A stretch of 64,000 nucleotides of DNA from Bolinopsis microptera. Taxonomy: Eukaryota; Ctenophora; Tentaculata; Lobata; Bolinopsidae. How positions within the stretch are numbered: the stretch's first letter is position 1; each line of letters opens with the position of its first letter. A program made the translations under genes and the position numbers. Positions 19,645 to 32,989 of the stretch are shown here, in pieces. Below the pieces are notes generated by a model. It saw only the letters and a program-made list of their open reading frames with translations. It was not told the origin of the DNA and made no database searches. Location: positions 9,378,675 through 9,442,674 of the forward strand of contig NC_087078.1 of the NCBI RefSeq assembly GCF_026151205.1, read 5' to 3'.

Positions 19645-21683
19645 TTAAAGGACCAGTTAACTGAAAAATTTGTAGTCTCCAATTTGGCTAAGATTTAAAT
19701 CAGCTGTGACAAACTGGTAAAGAATCGTATCGCCGAAAGAACCAACTCTCTATCGTACGTGTAACGCGTGTTATTGCAATAATAAGCTGTGGCCTCGTGA
19801 CGTCATAAAGTCCCTCAGTGCGCGCTTGCATAGCGTAATTTACATTACAAATGTTTATCATCGTCAATAAAACACATGTAACTCACTCAAATTTTAGAAT
19901 TATGACTACTACCCTAGTTCTCCAAAATCCTTATAGTTTTGGCTATCATTCTAACTAAAGGAATAGCTGATTGGATGTACAGTGCTCACGTCATGATTTT
20001 AAACAGTGATGTAGGTTCTTGAACAGTGGCGGGTGAATGTACGGTTAGAAAGTTTCTGCTATTACAACTTATGTTATATGTGATAATTTTGGATTGCTTT
20101 CATTGCTTAATTACACAAGCAGCTAGGGAGACTGTACCGATTATTTTTGTCCATGAAACTCTAACGAATTTAGAAAGGATCTAGATAAGTAGGAGTTTGT
20201 TCAATTCCGAGAGCAATTATATTTATAGCATATAGCGAAATTTAAAACTTTAATCCGCATGTGTCAGCCAGAACAGGAGACAAGAAGTCTGGCTACTTTA
20301 CGGCCGTTCCTCTGGGACCATTAGTAGAAGTAGCTTCTATCAGAACAGTGCCGTGGGAACAGAATTCCCGCCAAAATACCCGGTCTCGGGTCTACCAAAC
20401 AGTAATACTGTTCGGAGTGTACGGTGTGCAGTGTGTTTTGAATTAGACTTACGGCTTACCTAGTTGTTATCCTAATTGCATTATCATCGGTACATAACAT
20501 AAATAAACTACTGGTAAGTTTAAATACCAAGTGCAAACGTGTTCAGTCAATCGACCCACTGAACAATTATAGAATTTCCAAGACCCTATTATTCTCTGGC
20601 CATATATTACGGCACGATCGATTGTTAGATGGCTAAACGACCAACGTTATAATCTATACAATTCTAAAACTATGAGCTAGCACTTTAATCTAAAAATACA
20701 CTTTTAATATTACTCCTGATTTTTACATTTCACGTAAAACATTGTCGCCACAGGTTGATCATGGACACTAACAGCTTAATTTGAGATAAATGACTTATGA
20801 GTTTCTCTAAAGTTAACTCTTAAGTTGTGTACTCCAGTCATTTATGGACATTTATGGAAATGAACCTGCAAATGTTCAAATACTCACGAAACTTTGCACA
20901 GACCTTCCTGAAGGTATGAATAAACGATTTTCGTTTGGAGACATTTTTTTGACCGTGGAGAAAACCCAGGAGGGCCACGCCCCTATTGACCCAATAACGT
21001 AACCGACCCCTTGCTTCTGAAGGTCGTAGAGGCTTCAAAATAGGCTTAAACGAAGCCGCATATGCATGTTTATATAGGAGTTATTGAGCAACACATGGCC
21101 TAAAATCCTTACTTTTCGAGAAATTCGCCAAAAACCATTTTGGGCGTGGTGCTGAGCCCATTTTCGATAGGATCGTGATAGAGTCTTTAGACAGGGTGCA
21201 AAAGAACCGCAATTAGCATATTAATATATGACTTACGAACAAACATATGCCTTAAAGTGCTTACTTTTTCAGTTATTGGCGAAAAACTGATTTTCGGTTC
21301 CAGAAATCATACAAAACTATGGGTATCTGGCAACTTGGGCTATGAAGGCCCTAAAGGTTTTTGAATGTGTGCAAATTGTGCAGAATGGCCATGTTTATAT
21401 ACAACTTATGAAGCAACATGTACCCTAAATTACTTACTTTTCGAGTTATCTGGGGGAAAAGATTGTATTATGTCCATTTTCTACCTGTAAAATACAGTCT
21501 CACGAGCTCTTCTGCGCGCGGGAGGGACTTTATGACGTCATCGCCAAAATAATACAAACGTTATTTACACGCGTTAGAGAGCAGTTAGAGATTTAGGAAT
21601 TTCGACTCGTTGCTTAGTTTGCTATTTGTCACAATCTGTCAAAATATGAGGATAACTTTTTTTTCAGTTAACTGGTCCTTTAA
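19645..21683 (+). mobile_element. Non-autonomous piggyBac-like element, copy 1
   Basis: A body of 2031 bp (19649-21679) is bounded by AGGACCAGTTAACTGAAAAA and its inverse and flanked by TTAA on each side (19645-19648, 21680-21683). It has no transposase frame; only short open frames of 61 and 66 residues. Both recur with identical translations in copy 2, which points to very recent origin rather than to coding. Confidence 0.93.
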
Positions 21684-22604
21684 CATGAGACTCCATGTTG
21701 ACAGTTTAGTCTTAGAGCTTATGTATTAAGCAACGTAATACCGTGAATTATTGAAGTGGTAGAATTGTTGGTTGCAGCCTGCTCGACGCAGATTACTGAA
21801 CTAAACCCTTGACTGGAGGATAATGATGTTCTTTAAAACTAAAAACTGTGCCGAGAATTACAGGTCAATATAATACACTTTATGGTGACAATAGTGGAAA
21901 AGAGTTGTATCACGTCGTGACCCCCACGGTCGTTTCACTATGGTGAAACTCTACCCCTGTAGAGTTTCTACGATACAGGGGGAGCCGGGCACTCGTGCGC
22001 GGCGGGTCATACAACGTATGACAAGAAAAGAGGGATGGGCGTGCAACACCCACTGTAATTAATTAAATTTGCCGAAACTTTCAGGAAATCTAAGTTTGAC
22101 CCATATCTATAATCTCTGAAATTTCTGTGCAATTCTAAGAAGAATTACGTGAGTTATTAAAGGGTTGCGTGTGGGTAGTAACTTTTGGGCCACCCTGTAT
22201 AACTATAACACACATAACGCAGACACGCACAAGAATTACATTTTTATTTCCCGCGACGAGTGCGAAGCACGAGGGATTGTTTATATGAAAATAACGCTGA
22301 CTTGCTTTAGCACGAGGGGTTATTTCAATATAACTTTAAGCGTGCAGGCGTTTTGTGTCATAAACTCCTCCGGGATGTTGCTAAGTGCTTGGGCTAATTC
22401 GTTTTAACATTTACCTTACATTCTAGCTAAATAAGATCAGTATGGAAAGTAAAAAATGGAATTGAAACGTATATTACAGTGCTGGCAAGCACGATCGTAG
22501 CCCTTATACTCACATTACTATTTACCCTCTATACAGATACTATTATACCCCTTTTACTGTTTTCAGGCATTAAGACTCACCGAAAGTAGTTCAGCAGGCA
22601 TATC
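21684..22604. other. Spacer between the two TTAA elements
   Basis: 921 bp with no recognised gene. It contains a hairpin-rich module (21902-22024, repeated at 25926-26065), a short CTTTTGGGCCACCCTGTATA segment like the ends of many Tc1/mariner remnants, and a GTGCTGGCAAGCAC hairpin (22481) that recurs at 27303. Confidence 0.6.
21902..22024. repeat. Hairpin-rich repeat module, copy 1
   Basis: Starts with GTTGTATCACGTCGTGACCC and ends GGGTCATACAACGTATGAC. Both ends are small palindromes (TCACG-T-CGTGA and GTCATAC-AAC-GTATGAC), and the ends are imperfect inverses of each other. A second copy lies at 25926-26065. Confidence 0.7.
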
Positions 22605-24643
22605 TTAAAGGACCAGTTAACTGAAAAAAAAGTTATCCTCATATTTTGACAGATTGTGACAAATAGCAAACTAAGCAACGAGTCGAAATTCCTAAATCTC
22701 TAACTGCTCTCTAACGCGTGTAAATAACGTTTGTATTATTTTGGCGATGACGTCATAAAGTCCCTCCCGCGCGCAGAAGAGCTCGTGAGACTGTATTTTA
22801 CAGGTAGAAAATGGACATAATACAATCTTTTCCCCCAGATAACTCGAAAAGTAAGTAATTTAGGGTACATGTTGCTTCATAAGTTGTATATAAACATGGC
22901 CATTCTGCACAATTTGCACACATTCAAAAACCTTTAGGGCCTTCATAGCCCAAGTTGCCAGATACCCATAGTTTTGTATGATTTCTGGAACCGAAAATCA
23001 GTTTTTCGCCAATAACTGAAAAAGTAAGCACTTTAAGGCATATGTTTGTTCGTAAGTCATATATTAATATGCTAATTGCGGTTCTTTTGCACCCTGTCTA
23101 AAGACTCTATCACGATCCTATCGAAAATGGGCTCAGCACCACGCCCAAAATGGTTTTTGGCGAATTTCTCGAAAAGTAAGGATTTTAGGCCATGTGTTGC
23201 TCAATAACTCCTATATAAACATGCATATGCGGCTTCGTTTAAGCCTATTTTGAAGCCTCTACGACCTTCAGAAGCAAGGGGTCGGTTACGTTATTGGGTC
23301 AATAGGGGCGTGGCCCTCCTGGGTTTTCTCCACGGTCAAAAAAATGTCTCCAAACGAAAATCGTTTATTCATACCTTCAGGAAGGTCTGTGCAAAGTTTC
23401 GTGAGTATTTGAACATTTGCAGGTTCATTTCCATAAATGTCCATAAATGACTGGAGTACACAACTTAAGAGTTAACTTTAGAGAAACTCATAAGTCATTT
23501 ATCTCAAATTAAGCTGTTAGTGTCCATGATCAACCTGTGGCGACAATGTTTTACGTGAAATGTAAAAATCAGGAGTAATATTAAAAGTGTATTTTTAGAT
23601 TAAAGTGCTAGCTCATAGTTTTAGAATTGTATAGATTATAACGTTGGTCGTTTAGCCATCTAACAATCGATCGTGCCGTAATATATGGCCAGAGAATAAT
23701 AGGGTCTTGGAAATTCTATAATTGTTCAGTGGGTCGATTGACTGAACACGTTTGCACTTGGTATTTAAACTTACCAGTAGTTTATTTATGTTATGTACCG
23801 ATGATAATGCAATTAGGATAACAACTAGGTAAGCCGTAAGTCTAATTCAAAACACACTGCACACCGTACACTCCGAACAGTATTACTGTTTGGTAGACCC
23901 GAGACCGGGTATTTTGGCGGGAATTCTGTTCCCACGGCACTGTTCTGATAGAAGCTACTTCTACTAATGGTCCCAGAGGAACGGCCGTAAAGTAGCCAGA
24001 CTTCTTGTCTCCTGTTCTGGCTGACACATGCGGATTAAAGTTTTAAATTTCGCTATATGCTATAAATATAATTGCTCTCGGAATTGAACAAACTCCTACT
24101 TATCTAGATCCTTTCTAAATTCGTTAGAGTTTCATGGACAAAAATAATCGGTACAGTCTCCCTAGCTGCTTGTGTAATTAAGCAATGAAAGCAATCCAAA
24201 ATTATCACATATAACATAAGTTGTAATAGCAGAAACTTTCTAACCGTACATTCACCCGCCACTGTTCAAGAACCTACATCACTGTTTAAAATCATGACGT
24301 GAGCACTGTACATCCAATCAGCTATTCCTTTAGTTAGAATGATAGCCAAAACTATAAGGATTTTGGAGAACTAGGGTAATAGTCATAATTCTAAAATTTG
24401 AGTGAGTTACATGTGTTTTATTGACGATGATAAACATTTGTAATGTAAATTACGCTATGCAAGCGCGCACTGAGGGACTTTATGACGTCACGAGGCCACA
24501 GCTTATTATTGCAATAACACGCGTTACACGTACGATAGAGAGTTGGTTCTTTCGGCGATACGATTCTTTACCAGTTTGTCACAGCTGATTTAAATCTTAG
24601 CCAAATTGGAGACTACAAATTTTTCAGTTAACTGGTCCTTTAA
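22605..24643 (-). mobile_element. Non-autonomous piggyBac-like element, copy 2 (inverted)
   Basis: Reverse complement of copy 1 with the same 2031-bp body (22609-24639), the same ends and its own TTAA duplications (22605-22608, 24640-24643). Every stretch I compared is identical. The pair forms inverted repeats about 2 kb long around a 0.9-kb spacer. Confidence 0.93.
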
Positions 24644-25925
24644 TAAACAGAGTTTATCCTGATTTAATTGGCAGTACTTACCATTACATTCATTTTAGCA
24701 TATACAGATTTTCTCATGACGTCTCTCAACTTATGTTATGCCAGGACCCAGAACTAACCGGAGTTATTTTAGATTTGTGCCTCACCTTTGGCTTTAACTC
24801 CTGATTTCTGAAAATCTAGATTTACTGCGGACGTTTTTCCCGTTTAAAATTGCTAAAAACTTATTTTTGGTCTAATAATTGTGTTTTCGAGCCACACGCA
24901 AAAATTCTCTGCTACTCTCTGTAATTACATAAGTCTTCATAAATCTTAAAGTTAAACATTAGCATTGGGCAACAAGGAAATGACACTATCTGTAATTACA
25001 TAAGTCTTCATAAATCTTAAAGTTAAACATTAGCATTGGGCTACAAGGAAATGACACTATCTGTAATTACATAAGTCTTAATAAATCTTAAAGTTAAACA
25101 GTAGCATTGCGCTAAAAGGAAATGACACTATCTGTAATTACATAATTCTTCATAAACTTAAAGTTAAAGTTAAACATTCGCATTGGGCTACAAGGAAATG
25201 ACACAAAATGAGTACCTATAAGTATAATAACATATAATAATTCGACGAATCTTGCAAGCTTGCCTCTCCCATTGCACACCTTTCCTATCTTTACTAACTG
25301 GCTCGTTTATATAATCTTAATGTTCAGATTATTTTCTTTTACTTTAAAAGAGAAATTAAGATTTTGTGACAATAAGCACGTAGAATTGTAGGTATATTAT
25401 CATTTTTTCATTATCTTTTCTTACGATAATAAGATCAAGAAAAGATAATGAATAAATAATATTAGGTGTGTAGGATTTCAGAAATTTCACAACTCAGATA
25501 ATCATTGTGCATTAAATTTCTATTCCGTTAACATTGGTTAGCACTTTTTGGCCAGTCCCAATCAACAATCAAAATAACCTTCATAACTGCCAACTGGACC
25601 ATAGTTAGATAAATACCGTTTGGACTGTGGTCTCTGCATATCATAGAGTGACCTGCAATTCTACATGATCACCCGAACTCTTAAAGGACACAATTATCTT
25701 CCATATCAAGGATTTAGTACAATAAGCTGCGTCTTGTAGACTGGGTCGGCAATTCCACCACTTCAATAATTCAAGGTAACAAGTTTCTTAGTAAAGCAGC
25801 TCTTAAAGTTAACCGTCCGTCAGCCAAGGAGTCTTATGTGGATGAGCATAGTTTATCCTAATTTAATGGGTGCTTACCATTAGTTTAGCATATTAGGATT
25901 TGTCCCGCTCTGCTCTCCCAATGCC

Positions 25926-26065
25926 TTGTATCACGTCGTGACCCCCAATGTCGTTTCACTATAGATCCTGTACTTGTAGAGTTTCTACGATACAGGGGGA
26001 GCCGCGCACTCAAAATTCAGGGCGAGCTGCGCACTCGTGCGCGGCGGGTCATACAACGTATGACA
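25926..26065. repeat. Hairpin-rich repeat module, copy 2
   Basis: Same order of GTATCACGTCGTGACCCCC, TGTAGAGTTTCTACGATAC, GGGGGAGCCG and GTCATACAACGTATGAC as at 21902, with a short internal duplication (GCGCACTC). Function unknown. Confidence 0.7.
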
Positions 26066-26176
26066 ACCAATGCCCCAGCCCGAAACCAACCACTTTCGGA
26101 AAAATCTCCAAGTTGGCAATGCAAATCAGCTCTAAACGGTCAACGTTTGGACAAGGAATCCCATGTGGATGAGCAT

Positions 26177-26325
26177 CAGGGACAAAAGGATTTCGCGATT
26201 ATTTTTGCCAAAAATCGCGGTACCGCGAAATTTAACAGGCTATACATTAAACTATACATAAAATTTGTCGCGGAGAATGGGAAATTTCGCGATTTCGTAC
26301 ATGCCGCGAAATCCTTTTGTCCCTG
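26177..26325. mobile_element. hAT-type MITE, copy 2
   Basis: 149 bp with ends CAGGGACAAAAGGATTTCGCG and its inverse, flanked by a perfect 8-bp duplication ATGAGCAT (26169-26176 and 26326-26333). It inserted into the dispersed GATGAGCATAGTTTATCCTA repeat, whose intact copy is at 25838. Confidence 0.93.
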
Positions 26326-27612
26326 ATGAGCATAGTTTATCCTATTTTAATGGGTGCTTACCATTAGTTTAGCATATTAAAATTTGTCCCTCTCCCAATG
26401 TCCGGACACAAACCTGGCCAGAGTTCTCTTGGAGAGTTAGAGTTGTGCCTGACGTTTGGTTTTAACTCCCGCTCTCTGGAAATCTAAATTTATCGCGGAC
26501 GTTTTCTCTCGGGTAAAATCGATAACAGCTGATTTTGGTAACGAACACTGCAAAGACGCAGCGAGCAGGATGATGCCATTAGGCCCACTGGTCGGCGCCC
26601 CTCCTAAAATTGAACAAATTAGGTGATTTTAGAGGATACGCCGGTAGAAAATTTCTAAAAAGTGTGTTTCTAGAGCAAAACGCGCAGTTTTGCTAGTACT
26701 TCAGTTAAGTTTTTCAAAATTATCCCACATTCAAACGACAATTTGGCCAAGGATGTTAAGTACGTAGCGTTTCTTATAAACGTACGGCATACGAGCGTAT
26801 TCGGACAAAATTTAACATCAAACTTTTTTTCTAAAGTTCTAAAGCTGCAAAATGTGCCGTATTTCACGTATGTCTTAGAATTTAGACAAACAGCGTATTT
26901 TCGACTGGTTTTTCGGCGTACTTAACATCAATGATTTTTGAGCCCCCCTAAGATGCAAGATGAAATTTGTGATAGAGCCGAACCATTTTTTCTTTTGAAT
27001 GCACCTTTTTGTTGCCTCTATATCTTACTTATAATTCAGAGAATTATCTTTGTTTGTCGTTTGTACGACCGCCCACGTGAAAATCAGACGAGAAATAGGT
27101 AGTTGCGTAGTTACCATGGTAACGAGGATTATTGATCAGTTTTATTGATATTACGCTGTGTTTAGTACGAGAAACATTTTAATTGGCTGTATCTTCAGTT
27201 CATGTGTAGGCTATTTTTTGACGCCACTTAAACTTACCAACAAAGAATACTATTAGCTTCATCCCTGTGACCACGGGTTTTCTAGTCATATAATCCATCA
27301 CAGTGCTGGCAAGCACGACCGTTGCCTTTATTCTTAAGTATAAGTATAACTAACAGCCGTTGTTGCTCATATGTTCTATATTCGGGTTTCTATAAGTATA
27401 ACTACCAGCCGTTGTTGCTCATTATATTTTATATTCGGGTTTCTGTAAGTATTAATTTTTCTAACTAAGATATTTACTGTTACCTTAATGTTGAAACTTA
27501 TTCTTCATGTATGGCTATACCTTATCAACTTAGCATTTATTTTTGATTTTCACCTCACAATAATGAAATAAAACATTCAATTTGTATACTTCTATTTTAG
27601 GAAGACACAGAT

Positions 27613-28542
27613 ATGTCAGCATTTCCAATGATGCTAACCCTGGCTTTAGCATCACTTCTCCACTATAGTAAGTTGAAATTAAAGTCTTATGTTACATTTC
27701 AAATAATAAAAAGACCCAAACGTCCAACATAGGTAATTGCAAACCTTGTATCAAGATTATTCGTAAATTGTAGACATAAAACCTGTCTCTCCCTCAGGAC
27801 CTCTGGCAGTGGGAGCAGAAAACACGCAGATCGATATAAAGAGTTCAGAAGCTAAGAGCCACAATAACAACAGACCGCCCTCTAACGCACATGATGGGAA
27901 CTACAGTACGTTCTACAGCGTGAAAAATGGTGATACAGCCGGGAACTTTCTGAAACTCTATCTGGACGGTCTATACACCATCTCAACAGTGAACGTAACG
28001 ACTAGACATACTAATAGATTCATAAATACGATTGTTATGGTTATAACAACAGATGCTGCAAGGTTAGGGGCTGATAACACGAAGACGGACTGCGGCACTG
28101 TGACAGGTAGTTTATCAAACTGAGATTTGGGCTATTAATAGATTTCTGTACTTCATAAACGCTTAACGTGGCGACTGGCGTATGTTAACTGACTAAAAAT
28201 ATACAATGATCTTTCTACATCCAAAATCTATAACTCCATGTATCCACAGCAAATGATTTGCGGACTGGCAACAGCCAAGAGGAGCAGACTTACCCGTTCG
28301 ACTGTAAAGGTGGTAAAGGCGACACTATCATGATTACGGACACGGACTCCGGGACAACTGGGCACGGAATTTCAGAAGTGAAGGTCTACGGAACATCTTT
28401 TCCGAGTAAGTTAATAATATTAATACAATTTAACAACATTAACGTAGGAGATAACACGCGCACAGGCCACAGCGCGACCACTTTTATCAAAGTAAAGAGC
28501 ACCACGTGCTCAGCAGACAGTAGGAATATGTTTACTCCTTAA
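27613..28542 (+). CDS. Secreted fucolectin-like protein, copy D
   Basis: Exons 27613-27667, 27798-28106, 28250-28405 and 28466-28542 total 597 nt (198 residues plus stop), again divisible by three. Signal peptide MSAFPMMLTLALASLLHY; the motifs GNFLKLYLDGLYTISTVNV, RFINTIVMVITTDAARLG, DCGTVTG, PFDCKGGKGDTIMITD and ISEVKVYG mark the FTP/F-type lectin-like fold. Relative to copies A and C it lacks seven residues between N and the RFIN motif. Neighbours and order match copy C exactly, so C and D are duplicates. Confidence 0.78.
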
Positions 28543-28661
28543 CCAAGATATCTAATGGGAGAGGGGTGACTATGGGAACTTCTTGTGTCACGAATACTGG
28601 ACCCTCCTACTCAAGCACTAAATTAAAAGGGTTAGCTTCAGGTAAAAGTAGTTGAACTTAC

Positions 28662-29062
28662 CTTGTATACAGCACCAGCAACTGTAGCACAGATGTGATC
28701 GTGACTCGGAGCAGTTCCGTGAGACTTCATAAAATCCAGATTCTGTGTTATGACGTCACCTGGAGGAAACAAATATTAAAGACCAAATTTTAAATCAATA
28801 GAAAAAAAAAAACGGACGTCTTGAAACATTTATCTTGAAACGCACAATGCCCATATAAGGACCTAACCAGGAATAATACGTGATGCCCATAAATAAGGAC
28901 CTAACCAGGAATAACACGTGATGCCCATATAAGGACGTAACCAGAAATAACACGTGATGCCCATATAAGGACCTAACCAGGAGTAACGATGTGTTGCTCC
29001 AACTCTTCTCCCTGTGAAGCTATCACTCTAGTCCTCTTGTAAGGAGCTCGTATTATCTCCAT
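28662..29062 (-). CDS. Second copy of EXOSC2 exons 1-2
   Basis: Exon 1 (29062-28978, ATG to a GTTAGG donor) and exon 2 (28759-28662) match the first set in length and phase; exon 2 has a visible Leu-to-Pro change (GTAPSHDH for GTALSHDH). No copy of exons 3-6 lies nearby, the next being at 5.7 kb across the first set. It could be an alternative first-exon set, a dead duplicate, or half of a gene that continues elsewhere. Four donor-carrying repeats (28850-28980) accompany it. Confidence 0.8.
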
Positions 29063-29986
29063 GTTTACTTAAATCTAGTGAAGTAGTGGGGATTATACAA
29101 GAAAACTTTAGAAGAATAAGCGTTTTATTAAACTAATTTAAGTGTAAATAATTTAGTCAAAGGCAATACTTGTAATGCTACTTGGGGGTAGTAAGCTCGG
29201 TTTCAATTTTGGTCCTTCTTTGTCTTACAACTTATAATCTCAGTTGACAACATGGCTGATGTTTGACTACAATAAACACGTGATGCCCATGGCCATATGG
29301 ATGAGCTTGTGTTTGACTACCGGAGAATCAAACGAGTGAACGTTTTAAAAATATGTTCCGTTTTTAATGTTACAAAATACATGATTTTACTTCAAATAAT
29401 TGCCAGGTTATTCAACGAAATTTCATCTGAAATTCAGTCTTCTGAGTTCTGAGGTCAATATTTACAATTAAATAATATCAAATGTTTTGGTTTAGAACTC
29501 ATTAATGGTGTAACTCCGGAATAAGTTCATCAAACAATTTGATGCCAACAAATAAAAGACATTTAACATTGGTTGATTGGTTCTATTAAGTCAGTGATAA
29601 TAATTAATATCTTTAGTCAGCAGTATGAACTATGAATTTAATAATTGTTAAAAACAACTTGATAAAATATTTTAAGTCATACTAATAACGAGGCAAACAA
29701 CTGAAGGCTCAACAAAATACAATTAATTATCAACAACAATTTATAAATTAACGTATAAAATAAAACATCAGTTTTTCTCGTGAGATCGCTGGTAGAAGAC
29801 GAAGGAGACGGCTGTATCCCAGGCTGAGTGTAAAGCAAAGTCCTTTATTTTGTGTTTACTTGTAGTGTGATTCCACTGTGCCACCTGAAATGTACCGTTA
29901 TTTGTAAGTTAAGTTAAAGCCAATATACCCTGAATATTGGCTTTAATCTGACTGGATAATATGGTATAATCCATTCACACAAGCCA

Positions 29987-32900
29987 TGTTGTTGTAAAGA
30001 CCCGTATAGAGCCACCTCTAAGGGCTTTGAGACAGTTTATTAAATATAATATAATAATCAATAATATCGAAAGTCGTTTCAAAATATTTTCAAACTCAAA
30101 GTTGAAATCACACTCACACTAAAAAGATCAATTATTTTGTCAAATAGTAAAAATTAAAAAAAAAAAAAAAAAAAACTCTCGACACATTACAGTACGTGAG
30201 CATGATTAGCATCAGCATGCCTTTCATTTTATTTGTACCACTTAAGTCCCAGAACCTTTTATCTTTTAATTCTGCTTGCTATAGTTTGTTATAATATACG
30301 GCTATTCTAATTTCTAGAAATTTTCAAGCGTGACGATGAAAATTTTATCGCGAGAATTATCTTTAAGATTTTGTGCATTAAAAAGCCGCGCGGAGTGGGG
30401 TAAGGCTTGCTGTTATCAGCGCTTTGGCAGTGAAAAATATGCTGAAATATGTCAGTCCATTAACTTTAAGCGAACGTTGTTTATTACTGCTCGTTTATTG
30501 TGTGTTTGCTGTCGTCCTATGTTATGTTATGTTATGATATGATGTCATGATTTAGCGATTATTGGTCGCTGTATTACTCAATCATCCCTCATCTATTGGA
30601 CTTCCTCAAACCAGGTACGTTGTGTAGCAGAAATGCTGGCCAGCTGTCCTCTGAGTTAGCTAGTGTTGACTGTTGCTCAAGAAGCACGCGTTTTGCGTTC
30701 GATTTGTAAATATTTATTGAAAATAAGCTAGGTAGGGACGTGATGTTCTTGTTGGTGTCTGTTAGAGCTAGTAAAGGTCCTTTAAAAAAGATGGATGCTT
30801 TGAAACATCGGTTATTGTACGTATCTAGCCATTCGCTACTGTTCTCATGATTTGAACCATGCGTGGGTATGTTATCTGGAAACAAATTTCTAATTGATAC
30901 AGGTACTGTGTTAGGAAAGTGCTTCATGCGGTGCATTAATGTAAGCGCATTCTTTACGATGATGCCGTGTATTGTCAAAATCTCAAATTTGCAGAATGTT
31001 TCTCTGGTGTGAGCTGGCAATTTGCCGTCTTTGTAAAAGTAATTTACATATCCTGGCATAACCATCCGCATTCCTTGCTTTTGTTTACGGAATAATTTCT
31101 CAATGTGACATTTTGCCGCGAATCCCCAGGCTAACGAGCAGTAGTTAACATGTGCCTCAATAAAACTATGGTAGAGTTGTAGTCGCACTTTTAGGGGCAG
31201 ATATCGTTTTAATTTGAACATGATGCCTATGTACCTACTCATTTTTAATCTTACCGCTGTGATATGTTTACACCATGTTAGTTTCTCATCAATTATAACA
31301 CCCAGAAACCGTGCCTCAGTAACCCGTTCAATGTTTGTTCCAGATATGTTGAGACTTATTTTGGAATAATCTACTTTACGGTTACTGAAGACCATATAGT
31401 GGGTCTTCTTCAGGTTTAAAGAAAGCCCGTTGCTACTTACCCAATTCACTAGAAGTGTTGCAATCATAGAGAGCTTACTTTGAATTTCTTCCTCGTTATG
31501 GCCCGTGACTATAATATTTGCATCATCGGCGTAAAGTATGAACTTGGCCAGGTCTGAGATTCCGGGGAGGTCGTTTATATAGATGACGAAGAGTAGGGGG
31601 CCCAGAATAGAGCCTTGAGGAATACCATAATTGATCGTCTTGGGACTGGAATCAACCCCGTTGACTGTGACGAACTGATGACGATCGTGAAGATAGGAGT
31701 CGAACCAGCTTAGTGCTATACCTCTAATTCCGTAGTGTTCCAGTTTTTTAAGCAAAATTTTATGTTCAAGTAGGTCGAAAGCTTTGGAGTAGTCTAACAG
31801 TAGGAGCACCGCAATTTGTTTCCTGCCAAGGTAATGAAGGATAGAGTTCTGTGCATTAAGAAGAGCATGCTCGCATGACATCCCCGGTCTAAAGCCGTAT
31901 TGGCTTTCGAACAGAGAGCCGTTTTTATCAAGAAATTCAAGGACTCTAGTGTGCATTAACTTTTCGTAAATTTTTGAGAATGAGCTAAGAAGAGATATGG
32001 GTCTATAGTTAGTGACATCTGTCTTACTACCTCCCTTGTGGATAGGGATTACGCGTGCAGTTTTAAGAGCAGTTGGAAATATGCCCTGTGTAAATGATGA
32101 GTTTATGATAGTAGAAATCACACCGGTGAACTTGCTATCATGGTTTGCGACTTTCATCGGCCCAATTTTGGTATCCAGTGTTGACTTATTCTTAAATTTT
32201 AGAATCACCTCACTCACCTCAGTTGGTGTTACCGGCCTAAGATACATCGAATTCGATGTTGGGTTCCTAAGATATCTACTAAAACCCCCAGGATCAAAAG
32301 TTTGTCTAGCACTGATCTGTGCTTTAATGTTTGAGGCTATATTTGAGAAGTAGTTGTTAAATTTTGCTGCAACATCGGTGCCATTGCTGATAATAGATCC
32401 GTCGTCGCCTTTCAGTTTTATAGAATTTTTTTCTTTCAACTTCCTGTTCAACAGCGTGTTAATCATTTGCCATTGCTTTTTAGAGTTCTCACAATGCTCG
32501 TCAAAAAATTTCTTATAATATTTTGCTTTAGCTAAGTCAATGTGCTTGTTGCAGAATTTATCAATTTTTTCATACGCTTCATCATTGGCCTTGGTTGAAG
32601 TTGTGATTTTTAGGTGGTGGAGCTTATGCCTTCGCGCACACGCATCCTCTAGCCAGGGAAGAATCCAAGGTTTTGGATCTCTTCGTTCATTTTTACGCCG
32701 CGGCCTGGATTTGTTCAAGGGGTATGCCTCATCATAATGTTTGGTGTAAATTTCACAAAATTTTTCGTACTGTACTTCACAATTTTCGTGTAAACTCACT
32801 TCACTCCAGTCCTCACTTTCGATCAAGCTTTGAAATTTAGCATTGTTAGCTTCGCCAAATCTCCGTGCCTGTTTGATACTTGGTTTTTTACTTGTAACCC

Positions 32901-32989
32901 TCCCGCATGGCCCCTCTCTGTCCCCAAGTAGAAGCGTAGTAAGGGTGGCTAGGTGGTCTGATACGTGTAGAGTAAGCACCTGACAACTT
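29987..32989 (-). mobile_element. 5'-truncated Jockey/CR1-group LINE
   Basis: Comparison with the empty site at about 17371 places the insertion between CACACAAGCCA and GCCAGATTATT. It has a 3-kb body and a 3' end (low coordinate) TTTACAACAACA on the minus strand. The upstream endonuclease and ORF1 are missing. Confidence 0.85.

Larger units (their letters stand above)
24644..27345. other. Repeat-rich non-coding interval
   Basis: Includes four tandem units of about 72 bp starting CTGTAATTACATAAGTCTTC (24920-25205), a 14-bp perfect hairpin (25409-25422 with 25437-25450), and direct repeats of a block containing GTTTATCCT...GTGCTTACCATTAGTTTAGC (24650, 25850 and 26332), plus a hAT MITE. No protein gene seen. 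Confidence 0.65.

Noticed and set aside
20261-24027. Short frames of 61 and 66 residues conserved between two loci
   Set aside because: Their identity follows from the two transposon copies being identical in DNA, not from protein selection; no family motif.
32012-32353. Plus-strand ORF of 113 codons
   Set aside because: Antisense shadow of the LINE reverse transcriptase.
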